DNA from: Paenibacillus helianthi
GTDB taxonomy: Bacteria > Bacillota > Bacilli > Paenibacillales > Paenibacillaceae
Assembly: GCF_001909055.1 (NCBI RefSeq)
Contig: NZ_LVWI01000048.1
Span: forward strand, 62,001-126,000
DNA length: 64,000 bases
Reading direction: 5' to 3'
Part shown: positions 13,201 to 21,000 of the stretch, piece after piece
Layout of the letters: each line of letters begins with the position of its first letter
Position numbering within the stretch: the stretch's first letter is position 1
The notes under the pieces: model-generated
Told to the model about the DNA's origin: nothing
Database searches by the model: none
The model's input: only the letters and a program-made list of their open reading frames with translations
Translations under genes and position numbers: made by a program

Positions 13201-16200
13201 CTCCCGGAGAGCCTCTGCGGTTTGGGCGGACAGAACGATCAGGAACTCTCCGCCGGTGTCGTCGCTGACCACGCTGTCAGGCTGCATGAATTCCTCGATG
13301 ACGATATGGGCATTCACTCCGCCGAAGCCGAAGGAGCTGACCCCGGCACGGAATGGAATATCCCTTCCATCCTTGCCCGTAAGCCGCTTCCAGGCCTGTG
13401 TGCCGCGCACCAGATAGAACGGGGAGCGCTCCAGCTCAATCAGCGGATTAGGCTCGCTCAGCTGCGGATTGCCCGGTATCGTCCGGTGCTTCATCGCCAA
13501 CAGCACCTTCAGCAGACCGGCAATTCCTGCGGTAGCCTCAAGGTGGCCAATGTTCGCTTTCACTGAACCGATGGCGCAGTAAGGCTCTGCGTCCTTGCTG
13601 CCGCCGCTCCAATGCCCCAAGGTGTCGAACGCTTTTTGGATTCCGTTAATCTCGATCGGATCACCGAGCGCCGTCCCGGTTCCATGAGCTTCCAGATAGG
13701 TAACGGTAGATGAATCAATCCCTGCCTTCCGGTAAGCCTGGACCAGCAGATCCGCTTGGGCGTTGACATTCGGGGAGGTCAAAGAATTAGTACGACCGCC
13801 GTGATTCTCCGCCGAGGCGCAGATGACCCCGTGAATGTGGTCGCCGTCCGCAACCGCCTGAGCCAGCGGCTTTAACAACACGGCCGCAATGCCTTCACCG
13901 CGGACATAGCCGTTGGCGCTTTGGTCGAAGGCCCGGCAGCGTCCGTCCGGACTCAGCATATCCGTTTTGCTCAGGGCAATGTGAGCAAAGGGGCTGAGGA
14001 TCAGATTGACGCCTCCGGCGATAGCCATGGAGCATTCGCCGTTCAGGATGGCGGCAACCGCTCTATGTACTGCAACCAGCGAGCTGGAGCATGCTGTATC
14101 GACAACGGCGCTGGGTCCATGGAAATTGAACAGATAGGAAACCCGGTTCGGGATGACGGTGCGGGACAGCCCTGAAATGGAATGGGCGTTGATCGCTTTG
14201 CCGCTGGACTGCAGCACATCCAGAAAATCGGTTCCTGTGCAGCCGACAAAAACTCCCGTATCCGACCCCGACAGCTCGGACAGCCTGTAACCGGCATTCT
14301 CGAAGGTCTCCCAGACCACTTCCAGAAACAGCCGCTGCTGCGGATCCATAATCTCGGCTTCTCTAGGCGATATCCCGAAGAACAGGGAGTCGAAGTGGTT
14401 TACGCCGGACATGAATCCGCCCCATTTGGAATGGCTCTTATTGCTGCTTCTCTTGGAATCTCCGTAGAACGAATGGTAATCCCAGCGGTCCTCCGGAATT
14501 TCCGTAACCAAATCTGCACAGCGCTCCAGGTTATTCCAGAAGTCCTGCAGAGTAGGTGAACCGGGCAGCCGCGCCGACATGCCGACGATGGCAATCCGGT
14601 TGTCCTCCCGGTCTTGTTCGGCAGCCGCGCCGGCATTACCGGACAGCACCGCCCCGGCTTCGCCTGGCGCTGCCGCACGCCGGCCCCCTTCCGCCTCCGC
14701 CGGAGCCTGCCCGGCAGCCTCCGGCACCGGCTCGGAGCGGAGTGCCGGGACAATGCCGACCTGTTCCGACAAGTAGGCGGCGATGTTGTCAATCGTGCTG
14801 TATTCGTAGAACAGTGTCGCATTTATTTTGATACCAAAAAGACGGTTGACTGCAACCCCAAGGTCCGTAAACGAGATGGAATCGAAGCCGTAATTGCCGA
14901 TTGGCACATTTGTGTCAATTTCGTCCGGGTCCAGCTCCATTATGCCGGCGATCGCCCGGATCAGCCCGCCTTTCATATCCTCTGCCGCAATTTCGGAGCC
15001 TCTCGGTTCCGTTGGTCCCGGTTGTTCCGCAGCAGCCGCTGTCCCGATCCCCCGAAGATCTGCAAGCGGTGCCGTTGACAATGTTTTCCGGTCAATTTTG
15101 TTGTTCAAGGTGTGCGGATATGTCTCAACGGCAATATAATGGGCGGGAATCATATAGTCCGGCAGCACTTCGGCCAACCGCTTCTTAAGCAGCGCCGCTT
15201 CCGGCTCCGCCGCATTTCCGGTTATGAGAAAAGCCGTCAATGGCCTGCGTTCACCTTCATTGCGGAGCACTACAACCGCATCCTGCACCCCGCCGATCCC
15301 TTTCAATGCGGTTTCAATTTCACTCAGCTCAATGCGGTAACCGCGAATCTTCACCTGATTGTCCATCCGCCCTAAGTATTCAATGGTTCCGTCCGCTCTG
15401 TAACAGGCCAGATCTCCCGTCTTATAGAGCCGCTTCCCGGTTCCGCCGTCCAGACTGTGGACAATGAATTTAGCGTCCGTATCCTTCCGGTTATTCCAAT
15501 ACCCATTGGCGAGACCATATCCGCCGATATGCAGCTCTCCTGCTACTCCCGGCGGACAAGGCTGCAGCCTCTGATCCAGCACATACATCTGCGTGTTGGC
15601 GATCGGATGACCCAGGCTGATCGGCGAGCCGCCGCTGACCTTCAGGACCGACGACCAAATTGTCGTCTCGGTAGGTCCATACATATTCCACACTTCTCCG
15701 GACCGCTCCAACAGCTGATCGGCCAATCCGGGAGACAACGCTTCCCCTCCGCACAGTAGCTTGAAAGGTCTGCTTCCGCTCCAGCCGGCCTTGAGCAGCA
15801 TGCTCCAGGTAGCCGGAGTGGCCTGCATGACGGTAAACCCGCCTTCTTCAATCCGGTCCTTCAGCGCAATTCCGTCCTTAGCCACATGCGAGGGCACAAG
15901 CTCCACAACCCCGCCGCAAACCAGGGGCAGAAGCAATTCCAGATAGGCAATGTCAAAGCACACGGTGGTGACGGCAAGCAGATGATCCCTTGCTCCGAAT
16001 CCCGGCGCTTCGGCCATTGAGCACAGAAAGTTCGTCAGCCCTTGATGCGCCACCTCGACCCCTTTCGGACGTCCGGTGGAGCCGGATGTGAAAATGACGT
16101 AGGCCGCATCCTTCGGATCATGCTCTCGGGACGGCTTGCCGTAACTCCCGGCCGCCGCTTCAATGCCGGACCACTCGGAGTCCATGGCAAGCCCGGTGGC

Positions 16201-18030
16201 AGCTCCTTCCGGCAGCAGGCTTAACAGACCGGCCTCGCTGATAACACAGCAAGTTTCGCTGTCTTCAAGCATCATCCAGATGCGGTCTGGCGGATAGAGC
16301 GGGTCCAGCGGCACAAAGCCGGCTCCGCTTTTCAGCACCCCGATCAATGCCGTCAGCAGGTTAACCGACCGCTCCATAAATACGCCAACCAACCGGCCTC
16401 TGCCGATCCCCCTGGACTGGAGATAAGATGCCAGAACATCACTTCTTCGATCCAGTTCCCCGTAGGTCAGTGCTTGTCCGCCTGAAATTACCGCTGTGGC
16501 AGCGGGAGCCGCCTCTGCCTGCTCTGCGAACAAACAGGCGGCGCTCTTGTCAATCGGATAGGTGCATTCCGTATGGTTCAGCTTGTCCAGCATCCCGGTT
16601 GCTTCCATAGGCTCCATAATGCCGATCTCCGACAGACAAAGCTCCGTATCCGCAACGCAGGCCGACAGCACATTGACATAGTGCCGGTTCATCCGCTCAA
16701 TCGTACGGTCCTCGAACAGATCCGGGTTGTACTTCCAGTACAGGCGGTATCCGTCCCCCAGGTCCATAATCTCCAGAGTCAAATCGAATTCGCCCTCCTG
16801 GCGAAGCCCTTCATACGGGCCAGCAATCAAGGCAGATGCCTTGTTGAGACCCGGCTGCTCCAGCCAGTTCTGGTAATAGAATGCCGTATTAAACAGAGAC
16901 TGGACCGACTTATCCTGTCTGCGCATATCCTGAAGCAGCGTGAAATACGGATAGTCGCTGTTCTCAAGCGCTTCAAACACGGCTTGTTTGACATTACGAA
17001 GCAGGTCAATGAAGCGGGAATGCTCATTTAGCTTGCTTCGGATGACCACCATGTTCATGAAATAGCCGATCACCCGCTCGAAATAGGCCTCCGGCCTTCC
17101 CGCCATCGGAGTCCCCACCGGGATATCCTCGGACTGGCTGTACCGGTAGAGCAGTGTTGTATAAGCGGACAACATCACCATAAATGGAGTAAAACCATGT
17201 TGGGCAGCCAGTTCACGAACCCTCTCTGCGGTATCTCCGGGCAGCGGATACGCCTGGCTCTTGCCGGAGAAGCCCGGAGAGGCCGGCCGCTGCTTGTCAT
17301 ACGGGAGTTCGATATGGCCTTGCCCCCCGTTCAGCTTGCCGAGCCAATACTGCTTCTGCGCTTCTCCTTCTCTGCCGGCCAAGAATGCCCGCTGCCACCG
17401 CACATAATCACCGTAATCCAGTTCGTCGCTTCCGGGACTGCCGTTCCCGCCGGACAGCTCCGCCTGATAACAGGCTTCCAGCTCCTCTACAAGAATCTGG
17501 GAAGATATTCCGTCAAATATGATGTGGTGGATGTTGAAAAATAACAAATGCGCACCATCCGGCCGCCGATACAGCCGTACCTTGAACAGCGGACCGTTCT
17601 CCAGCTCAAACGGGCTTCGTGCCTCCTCCTTCAACAAGACCTCCAGCTGCGCCTCCGTCATCCGGGCGGTGTCCTGCTCCAGCATATCGATTGGCAGCCC
17701 GGTATCCGTATGTTGCAACGGATTGCCGTCTGTGACGGCAATCCGGGTTGACAGGATGGTCCGGCGCTTCACCAGACGGCCAACCGCCCGCTTCAGTGCC
17801 GGAAGATCGGCTTCCGGCCGCAACCGGAAGACCAAGGGCGTATTGTACGCGTAATTGTCCCTGGAGAGCTGATAGATGACCCATAACGCTTTTTGTCCTT
17901 CGGATAAAGGGTATCCCGCTGCTTCGTCCCGCTCCGGTTCAGCGGCTTCCCACGATTCTTGTCTGCACATCTCCAATGCTTCTTCGTCAGACAGCTCCGA
18001 TGCCAACTGGTACAAATCTTCAAGCTTCAT
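1273..18030 (-). CDS. hybrid NRPS / trans-AT PKS C: C-A(Gly)-PCP-KS-DH-KR-cMT-ACP-KS-DH*-ACP-KS-DH-KR
   Basis: A 5,585-residue protein that adds one amino acid and extends the chain with three ketosynthases. Order with key residues: C domain (HHIIFDG near 167), A domain (P-loop near 649; specificity residues read as D-I-L-Q-L-G-M-I-W, a glycine-type code), PCP (Ser1051); KS9 (Cys1314), DH (His1795, Asp about 1958), KR (nucleotide motif near 2280, Tyr about 2419), C-methyltransferase (EIGAGTGGT near 2719), ACP (Ser2978); KS10 (Cys3259), DH-like (His3712), ACP (Ser4016); KS11 (Cys4292), carrier-like insert (about 4613-4685), DH (His4871, Glu5034 for the usual Asp), KR (near 5349, Tyr about 5489). 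It ends directly after the KR; the missing ACP opens synthase D. I chose ATG at 18030 because GAGGTGG lies 11 bases upstream and it overlaps the previous stop by 11 bases. The upstream in-frame TTG at 18066 has no ribosome site. No AT domain is present. Confidence 0.97.
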   Translation of the reverse strand: MKLEDLYQLASELSDEEALEMCRQESWEAAEPERDEAAGYPLSEGQKALWVIYQLSRDNYAYNTPLVFRLRPEADLPALKRAVGRLVKRRTILSTRIAVTDGNPLQHTDTGLPIDMLEQDTARMTEAQLEVLLKEEARSPFELENGPLFKVRLYRRPDGAHLLFFNIHHIIFDGISSQILVEELEACYQAELSGGNGSPGSDELDYGDYVRWQRAFLAGREGEAQKQYWLGKLNGGQGHIELPYDKQRPASPGFSGKSQAYPLPGDTAERVRELAAQHGFTPFMVMLSAYTTLLYRYSQSEDIPVGTPMAGRPEAYFERVIGYFMNMVVIRSKLNEHSRFIDLLRNVKQAVFEALENSDYPYFTLLQDMRRQDKSVQSLFNTAFYYQNWLEQPGLNKASALIAGPYEGLRQEGEFDLTLEIMDLGDGYRLYWKYNPDLFEDRTIERMNRHYVNVLSACVADTELCLSEIGIMEPMEATGMLDKLNHTECTYPIDKSAACLFAEQAEAAPAATAVISGGQALTYGELDRRSDVLASYLQSRGIGRGRLVGVFMERSVNLLTALIGVLKSGAGFVPLDPLYPPDRIWMMLEDSETCCVISEAGLLSLLPEGAATGLAMDSEWSGIEAAAGSYGKPSREHDPKDAAYVIFTSGSTGRPKGVEVAHQGLTNFLCSMAEAPGFGARDHLLAVTTVCFDIAYLELLLPLVCGGVVELVPSHVAKDGIALKDRIEEGGFTVMQATPATWSMLLKAGWSGSRPFKLLCGGEALSPGLADQLLERSGEVWNMYGPTETTIWSSVLKVSGGSPISLGHPIANTQMYVLDQRLQPCPPGVAGELHIGGYGLANGYWNNRKDTDAKFIVHSLDGGTGKRLYKTGDLACYRADGTIEYLGRMDNQVKIRGYRIELSEIETALKGIGGVQDAVVVLRNEGERRPLTAFLITGNAAEPEAALLKKRLAEVLPDYMIPAHYIAVETYPHTLNNKIDRKTLSTAPLADLRGIGTAAAAEQPGPTEPRGSEIAAEDMKGGLIRAIAGIMELDPDEIDTNVPIGNYGFDSISFTDLGVAVNRLFGIKINATLFYEYSTIDNIAAYLSEQVGIVPALRSEPVPEAAGQAPAEAEGGRRAAAPGEAGAVLSGNAGAAAEQDREDNRIAIVGMSARLPGSPTLQDFWNNLERCADLVTEIPEDRWDYHSFYGDSKRSSNKSHSKWGGFMSGVNHFDSLFFGISPREAEIMDPQQRLFLEVVWETFENAGYRLSELSGSDTGVFVGCTGTDFLDVLQSSGKAINAHSISGLSRTVIPNRVSYLFNFHGPSAVVDTACSSSLVAVHRAVAAILNGECSMAIAGGVNLILSPFAHIALSKTDMLSPDGRCRAFDQSANGYVRGEGIAAVLLKPLAQAVADGDHIHGVICASAENHGGRTNSLTSPNVNAQADLLVQAYRKAGIDSSTVTYLEAHGTGTALGDPIEINGIQKAFDTLGHWSGGSKDAEPYCAIGSVKANIGHLEATAGIAGLLKVLLAMKHRTIPGNPQLSEPNPLIELERSPFYLVRGTQAWKRLTGKDGRDIPFRAGVSSFGFGGVNAHIVIEEFMQPDSVVSDDTGGEFLIVLSAQTAEALREYAERLLNFLENAQAVSSIPLSKLAFTLQTGREEFEERLALSVHSLDELQEMLISFIDGHAPAGNLFRGSAGGDGQSVHQLLEGSEGADYVRMLIKNKRYRKLASLWADGARIDWKLLYGTKPGKLPLPVYPFARTAFKLPVDFNELLKPAARKAPLIDRVHPAPGDAAVCFHKTFNGREPILKDHEVNGMEIMPGVGYLEMVHQAASMFRSGPFVLSKLAWLQPLTVAEEQLDVYVLLKERGEQQFGYEVRSGGTEGMLHAQGTIGKASEVQESRQVSIPDIQARCRTVHEREPFYRLIRDAGIHYRTYFQSVQRIWSNGEEALGAMQLPADYAHELEEYNLHPSLADGALQTMAILMNKGGAPRIPFAAERVEFFRPLTAECYAYVQRNGEHSFHLAILDDKGNVCVAFTELMSRGVKQPASGMYYSTQWKQAGSADSSAALTGHEQVLVIAPQLPVELAPEFRQRFPNAKMLRMGRRMFCVHEHEYEMDTADPQAFEPLLEAIGPVDQVYFLGGLHACVYGPADLNRIRELEEQGVIALFRLIQALGKRGRTRQPLRLLIVTNQAALVTGTETANPGAASLIGFAMGAAAEYPAWRIRHLDISLQEADPADLTAKLIAYNTQDVSEGEGLTALRGDRLYRQAVYGLELPPAAHSAFKQQGVYFIVGGAGGIGRSLSEYLAAQYRARLVWVGRRTLDEEIGHAIRSIEAKGGEAVYLQADASDAAQLGLAAAQAVERFGAIDGVIHSALTLRDQTIESMSESVLREVLAPKVAGTAALYHVFKEAPLDFMLFFSSTSSFLRSAGQSNYAAGSRFQDLFAQAISSAARFPVKLINWSYWSETGIVAGKNYVERLNSLGMTGIHTGEGMETIERVLASPVEQVIVIKASPRILEVLGYDPELKLIAHRPSSPAASLALPPAPEPTGTAEVDRLIAGFRSVEAYGMHRLAGVIRRMGGSQHSGESHSISGLRERLGIIPAYDRLFDAIVRMLAGRGYMLLDGNSAAMLPRLDQPETAQPSQQDMLEAYPLLSPYVALLDTCLEAYPEVLTGKLDHMQVLFPDGSKSRVEPIYKGNALVDYYNKTVASLIRRIVEARLKANPGEVVKVLEIGAGTGGTSVFVFDALKDLREQIEYYYTDISPGFTRYGEKQYGETSGFGLFRTLDIEKDIEAQGFEPDSMDICFASNAIHATGDIQRALGHVKRLLRTGGQLILNELTSLQVFSTLTFGLTTGWWLFEDPEKRIPGSPLLSPRQWKEALGLCGFRHTRLVDLLQREGEDRSQSIIVAESDGVARLPQPTQLHPATEPVPSKAALPAAAEVRPEPAVVQGSPAPAAEQNVLEELREMFAAVLKIAPSALKPDVPFEKYGVDSLIIIELNKLFEEKFGQVSGTVLFENSTLRMLAAYFMEHHQEQVERSFTKEPAEAAAPVVHENDLPDRFTKEPPTAAVQEPIHTTWRGSLREQPADIPATGSHAPAAAGTGEIAVIGLAGRYPHADSLDQFWDNLAAGKNCVAEIPPDRWDWSAHYDPSGSSADKSYSKWGAFIADPDKFDAEFFEFNAGYAAEMDPQERIMLELTWHLLEDAGYPYRSLSEQGLKTGVFLGVMYGTYGMMGALASAEGANSHAQSSYWLIANRVSHYFDFKGPSFAVDSACSSSLTALHLACESIRRGECNTAVVGGINLILHPRHLQRLSNLHNLSSDDKTRTFSGEADGFVVGEGAGSVLLKPLELAVRDGDRIYGVIKGTAVNSTGNAGAFMSPNPAVQGALIAEALERAQVDPRTISCLEAHGTGTALGDAVEISGLTKGFLPGGADRQYCAIGSVKSNIGHLEAAAGVSALTKVLLQLKHRQLVPTLHAENPNSYLKLERTPFRLQLELEEWKAPVIAGTVLPRRAGVSSFGAGGANAHVIVEEHTAAERPGYGEQPHLIVLSAKKDARLHAYAANLYAYLQEHSEHSLGEIAYTLQKSRYHMDRRLAFIAESRENLLHMLRQASTGDYTGMLCGDAEPDFETDDEAVSAAIQERNLPQLARLWLAGSRIDWPALYAHGTPALATLPGYPFERVRHWLKSGKNGDGLRLPPVERPAGERSGTGVYTRTFRYNEPYLRDHVTFGKQVMLGVTHCSLALEAARKAYPDRPQAHIRNLLLIEPVIVERDEWVEVGIQMDGAAFASVYSGGAHSGPREAARGEYYFSYEAEPPPLDVEDFIRRSDRTYTAGDIYTRKKPGVYGPALQTVAEAYVCGGEAVGKLRLTDEMLRDGQRYFVHPAYLDGAMVTRFALLEDSGEPEPFIPLMVKRITVFRPPSGICYSRVQPVKSNEEMWEVDLTLYDEMGAPLVRLEGFVAKRVRTDEDDRRRKDPVFAAVSAGEPEEAAETGGPIPAVRSYIAGKLARILQVSAWSLKPEKNFMDMGATSMVLVNLSQTIASDLDVELYPTLFFEYPTIGALSEYLANEYTQQCSAYLAGAELLSPAEAIAAASEKEPGGRAAAHMREAQAKAGIVLEERKEADDPLADTGAAENGAVAIIGISAMLPGSADLEDFWSKLEAGENLVSEIPADRWDWRRYYKNNPDEPGTTNIIWGGFMKHMDTFDPGFFGISPREANLMDPQQRLSLQLVWSAIEDAGYNPRQLAGSNTGVFIGVAGHDYADVLAKGVVESEAQALTGNAHNVLTGRISFLLDLHGPSEPIDTACSSSLVAVHRAVECLSNGECNLALAGGINVIASPSLYVSFDSVGILSPDGKCRTFDKDASGTVRGEGAGILLLKPLNQAVRDGDHIYGVVRGTAVNHGGKAGSLTAPNPKAQANVVAAAYEKAAIDPGTVGYIEAHGTGTALGDPVEINGLKAAFKQLYGKWSRTYNGPHIGIGTLKTNAGHLETAAGVAGILKIVGAMKRGVLPGLLHFDEINPYIQLTGSPFYLVKETQPWSRIKDNTGHELPYRAGISSFGFSGVNAHVVLEEYTGACLPEPDREDVLITLSARNEERLREYAESLSRFLKQSGTGESGHAAARLQAILTGEVQQLVAEIAGISGEDLDGETQLMECGLDTILLARLGEAVEERFGPGMESMEWRPECRIKELVRILAATASVKRRFGRHRGAAAGVSLRQIAYTLQTGREAMEARLAFIAEDLEDLQAKLEAYLDGAAAGDSGISSSQGRGAHRSEDDLEAEVAQLKLPEELERLAALWAQGADFSEWNRLYPSGLPGRVQLPAYPFSRQRYWVEPLAEVSAGSGEPPAVVPQAALTALIDSNESNLVRQCYKKLLRAEAFYLQDHIVDGRMILPGVVHLEMARMAGELAHPYQHVTGLANVTLIQPLQLTGEPVEAWTSIHQSAAGYDFRISLEDGTVSSQGEIHYGALPDVPSERLDLQGIARRCRTEMEQNEFYHLFEGAGFAYGTTFKPLRRISFYGDEALASIHLPDRLQQDFQSFLLHPVLMEGALQTAGFLANRHAQKESPYIPFAIGSLEIYGELPEHCLAYASFSSSACEEEVLRLDVSLVDSEGNVRVKIKDYSVRPLIRRGNGQSLLYRPAWEEKHREQDDVPVEGPIVLFHDDSSLCGTLSAATGQRVILVKPGDRFRRMGNDSYRINPLYEEEYRQLFEELEEVAPGYSHIVHMWSLEARGESISPTDQLDRGLLSLFYVSRAAVAADSDREVRMVHLYRRDDPAGAAVGGFYKSLYLENRHWLGRSVGMDPDAPELLPEILLRELTSGGPEREVRYLGVVRQVRKLEIYEPSRVNTTPLRENGVYLITGGAGGIGFQVALHLAKNYHARLVLNGRTAMNEGIAAKLAELERAGGQAVYVSGDISDQADVGFVLRQAKAQFGRINGILHCAGIIRDSIALRKQREDIMDVLEPKISGAVYLDEALRDEPLDLFVLFSSISGEIGNIGQCDYAYANSFLDHFARKREALRMEHKRYGRTVSINWPLWEDGGIPVDEATRRFMKQTLGLLPLSHEQGIRLFEECLGSDEEQLMVLYGNRDRMKAVLIGS
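3976..4194 (-). other. carrier-protein-like insert without the active Ser, in the KS11-DH linker
   Basis: About 73 residues (roughly 4613-4685 of synthase C) sit between the first helix of the post-KS linker and the IAYTLQTGRE motif of that same linker. They read like an acyl carrier protein, with a predicted helix, an acidic loop (ISGEDLDGETQ), MECGLDTILL where the GxDS motif should be, and a later helix. The position of the phosphopantetheine Ser is Thr4645. The module's true ACP is supplied by synthase D. Confidence 0.6.
5840..8770 (-). other. KR-less module with altered DH (KS10-DH*-ACP)
   Basis: KS10 keeps DSACSSS and EAHGTGT, but the segment normally reading FFxISPREA is FFEFNAGYA. The DH-like domain keeps His3712 and an Asp (YLDGAMV), but the Pro of HxxxGxxxxP is replaced (HVTFGKQVML) and the usual Gln/His four residues after the Asp is Thr (DGAMVT). 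No KR is present, so the module has no hydroxyl of its own to eliminate. It follows a module expected to give a methylated double bond. A double-bond shift or acceptance role is more likely than simple dehydration. This is inference. Confidence 0.6.
8973..14601 (-). other. C-methylating PKS module (KS9-DH-KR-cMT-ACP)
   Basis: KS9 has Cys1314, the EAHGTGT histidine and the KANIGHLE histidine, so it should elongate. The DH has HxxxGxxxxP (DHEVNGMEIMP) and DGALQ. The KR has GGAGGIG and the Ser/Tyr pair (SNYAAG). A SAM-binding methyltransferase (LEIGAGTGGT) follows before ACP9 (GVDSL). The expected intermediate is alpha-methyl-alpha,beta-unsaturated. The same order and spacing recur in the second module of synthase B. 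Confidence 0.88.
14745..18030 (-). other. glycine NRPS module of synthase C (C-A-PCP)
   Basis: The condensation domain has an intact HHIIFDG motif and would join the chain held on the KS8(0)-ACP of synthase B to the amino acid. The adenylation domain shows the phosphate loop FTSGSTGRPKG. Reading the binding-pocket positions by eye (FDIAYLE, VMQATPAT, KLLCGGEAL, WNMYGPTETTIW) gives D-I-L-Q-L-G-M-I-W, which belongs to the glycine family of codes. No epimerisation, N-methylation or heterocyclisation domain is seen. Confidence 0.85.
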
Positions 18031-21000
18031 CTCGCTTAGAGCCACCTCTCGTTTCAGTTTTGACAAGCTTTTGGTGGAGCCTGCTTGCTTCGGCTGCGGT
18101 AAGTCTTCCCGCTTTTACCCCCGCAAGCAGCATGCGGAACACCTCCGCTGCACCATCGCTGCCACCTTCTCTGCGCTGGTCAGCTTCGGTCAATCCGTTG
18201 CTGCTCCAGATCCCTTCATCCGCTAAATGTTGCGCCAGCTTATGAACGGTCGGATGTTCGTACAAGGCGCTGACCGGTATTTTTGTCCCAAGCCGTTCTT
18301 TCAGTTTATTTACAAAGCGCATTCCGCTTAACGAGTCAAAACCAAACCTGTGGAACGGCAAATCGGCATCTAGCTCTTCAACCGGAATTTTGACAATATC
18401 GGCGACCAACTGTTTCACCAGCTCTGGAAGTGTGTATCCTTCAGGCCGTTCAGGCTTGCTGCCCGCTGCCACCTCTTCCGGGGGAGCGATCCTGCCGCCC
18501 GGCTCTGCACCTGTCCATGATTCTGTAATCCAGCAGCGTTTACGCTCAAAAGGGTACGACGGCAGCGGAACACGGCGGGCCTGACTCAGCTGCGGGAACG
18601 AGCGGGCTTCGATCTGCGCACCGTTCACCCACATCTGTGCGAGCCCACCCAGATCTCCGCGTTCCCAAGCCCGCTGCACATCGTCTGCCTCCTCCTTCCC
18701 GGATATCCCGTCCATAGGGTCGAGTGTTCCGTAATAAATCCCCCACTTGCGGCGGCTTCCCTCCAGGACAAGCTCCAGCTTCTTCAGCAGATCCGCTCTG
18801 CTCTCTGCAACGATTGCCACTCTGCTCTCCATCCCTTCGCGTCCGCTCAGCAGCGTATAAGCGATATCCGCAGCCGGTAGGCTTGGATGATTCGCGATGA
18901 AGCTGTACATTCGGCGCGTATGCTCCATGAGCCGCTCATCATTCTTGGCTGACCATACGAACAACAGCGGCCAGGTATCCGCTCTTTCGCTGCCGCCAGG
19001 CTGAGCTACCCTGTACTCTTCCACGACCAGTGCGGCATTGGAGCCTCCGGCACCGAATGAAACGATCAATGAGCGGAGAGGCTCACCGGGGGAAGGCTCC
19101 CATTCCTGGAGCGATTGTTGAAGGTATAGCGGCGAACCCTCAAGCTTAATATCCGGATTCAACGGATCGGCGCTGATGGTCGGCACCAAGGTTCTGTGTT
19201 TCATCTGCAGCAGCACCTTCGTCAGCTGGGAGATCCCCGAGGCCGCTTCCAAATGGCCGATATTGGCCTTCACCGTTCCGAGCGAAATACTGCCCGGTCG
19301 GCTGCCCAACTCCTTAAGCGCTTTGATAAGGGCATGGATCTCGATCATATCGCCAAGCGGTGAACCATTGGCGGCAGATTCCACATAACGAAGCGTGTCT
19401 ATCGGAATGCCGGCCTCTTGCACGGCTCTCGTTACGAGCGCTGCCTGCGCATTGGGGTTTGGCATGGTGAAGCTGTTCGTTTTCCCTCCATGATTGGAGC
19501 AACTGCTCTTGATGACGCCATAAATGACATCGCCGTCTTTGACCGCCTCGGACAACGGCTTCAGAAGTACGGCTCCCGCCCCTTCCCCCATGACGTAGCC
19601 GTCACCGTCGCTTAAGCTTTTGCTGCGGTCGGCGCTTCCGATCATCCGGGTCTGGCTCAGCCCCAAATACTTGTCAGGCAACAATGTCAGATTGATGCCT
19701 CCGGCAACGGCGCTCAAGCATTCTCCCCGCCTGATGCTCTCACAGGCCAGGTGTATAGCATTCAGGGAAGACGAGCAAGCCGTATCAATCACCATGCTCG
19801 GCGCCTGAAAGTTAAAGAAATAGGAGATCCGGTTCGCGATCGACCAATAGGAGGTGCTGGCGAGCAGGCTCCCAACCTCCAAATGTCTGGCTGCCCAAGG
19901 ATAATGCTTGTACATCGTACCCACGAACACGCCCACAGAGCTTCCCAGCGTTTCTCTTGTATAACCTGCGTCTTCCATCGTTGCCCAGACCGTCTCCAGC
20001 ATCAGGCGTTCCTGCGGGTCCATCAGCTCCGCCTCTGCCGGAGAAATATTAAAGAACAACGGATCAAACCGGTCTACACCGTCGATGAAACCGCCCCATT
20101 TGGAATAGCTTTTCCCCTGAACCTCCTGGTCGGCATCATAATAAATGTCTCCGTCCCACCGCTCCTGCGGCACCTCGGTAATACAGTTGGTCCCGCTTTT
20201 CAACCGCTCCCAGAATTCATCCAGGTCCGCTGCAGAGGGATACTTGCCGCTCACGCCTACGATCGCAATCTCCTGACCGTCACGCCGGTCTGCCGGCTGA
20301 ACAACGTTATGCTGTCCGGTATAATCCGGGAACGTCGGTTCTGCAGCTTCGGCCGGCACATGCACATCAGTCGGCGGTTCGGCTGCCACAGCAGCTTCAT
20401 GCAGCATATCCAGATGCTCCCGCAACGGCAGCTCATAATGCTCGGTAAAATAATCTGCCAGTTGGCCCAAGGTCTGCAGCTCAAAAAACATCACCTTGGA
20501 CATAGAAGGAAGGTAAGCCTCCAACTCCGTGCTGACTTTCATGAGCATGATGGAATCAAGGCCGTACCTTTCGAAGGGAACCCGCTCCTGGAAGGTATCG
20601 ACCGCAATCCCGCTGATCTTGGCAAATACCTCTGTCAGCATATGCAGCGTCCGCTCCCGCAAGCCAGTCGAATCGGCCGCCTCCCGGCTGACGGCTTCTG
20701 CCGACAGATCAGCGGCCTCCGCAGGGGCAGGGACGGCAACGTTGGCCGCAGCCGGACCTTGCTCTGCTCTGCCGATGCCAAACACGGCTGCGATTTGATT
20801 CCGGTTCCCGCTGAACACAGTAACATGGGCTTCCCCGGAATGAAGCCCCGCCTCCAGGATGCTGCAGGCTGAAGCGGTGTCCATCGCTCCCATGCCCGTC
20901 AGCTCCAGCATCTGTTTTTCGGCGGAAGCATCTATCGTCATTCCCCCGTCGCGCCAAAGCGGCCAGTTGACAGATAACGATTTGCCGTGACGCTGCCCCT

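Noticed and set aside
18031..18066. TTG at 18066 as the start of synthase C
   Set aside because: There is no ribosome site before it. ATG 18030 has GAGGTGG at 11 bases and a typical short overlap with the preceding stop.
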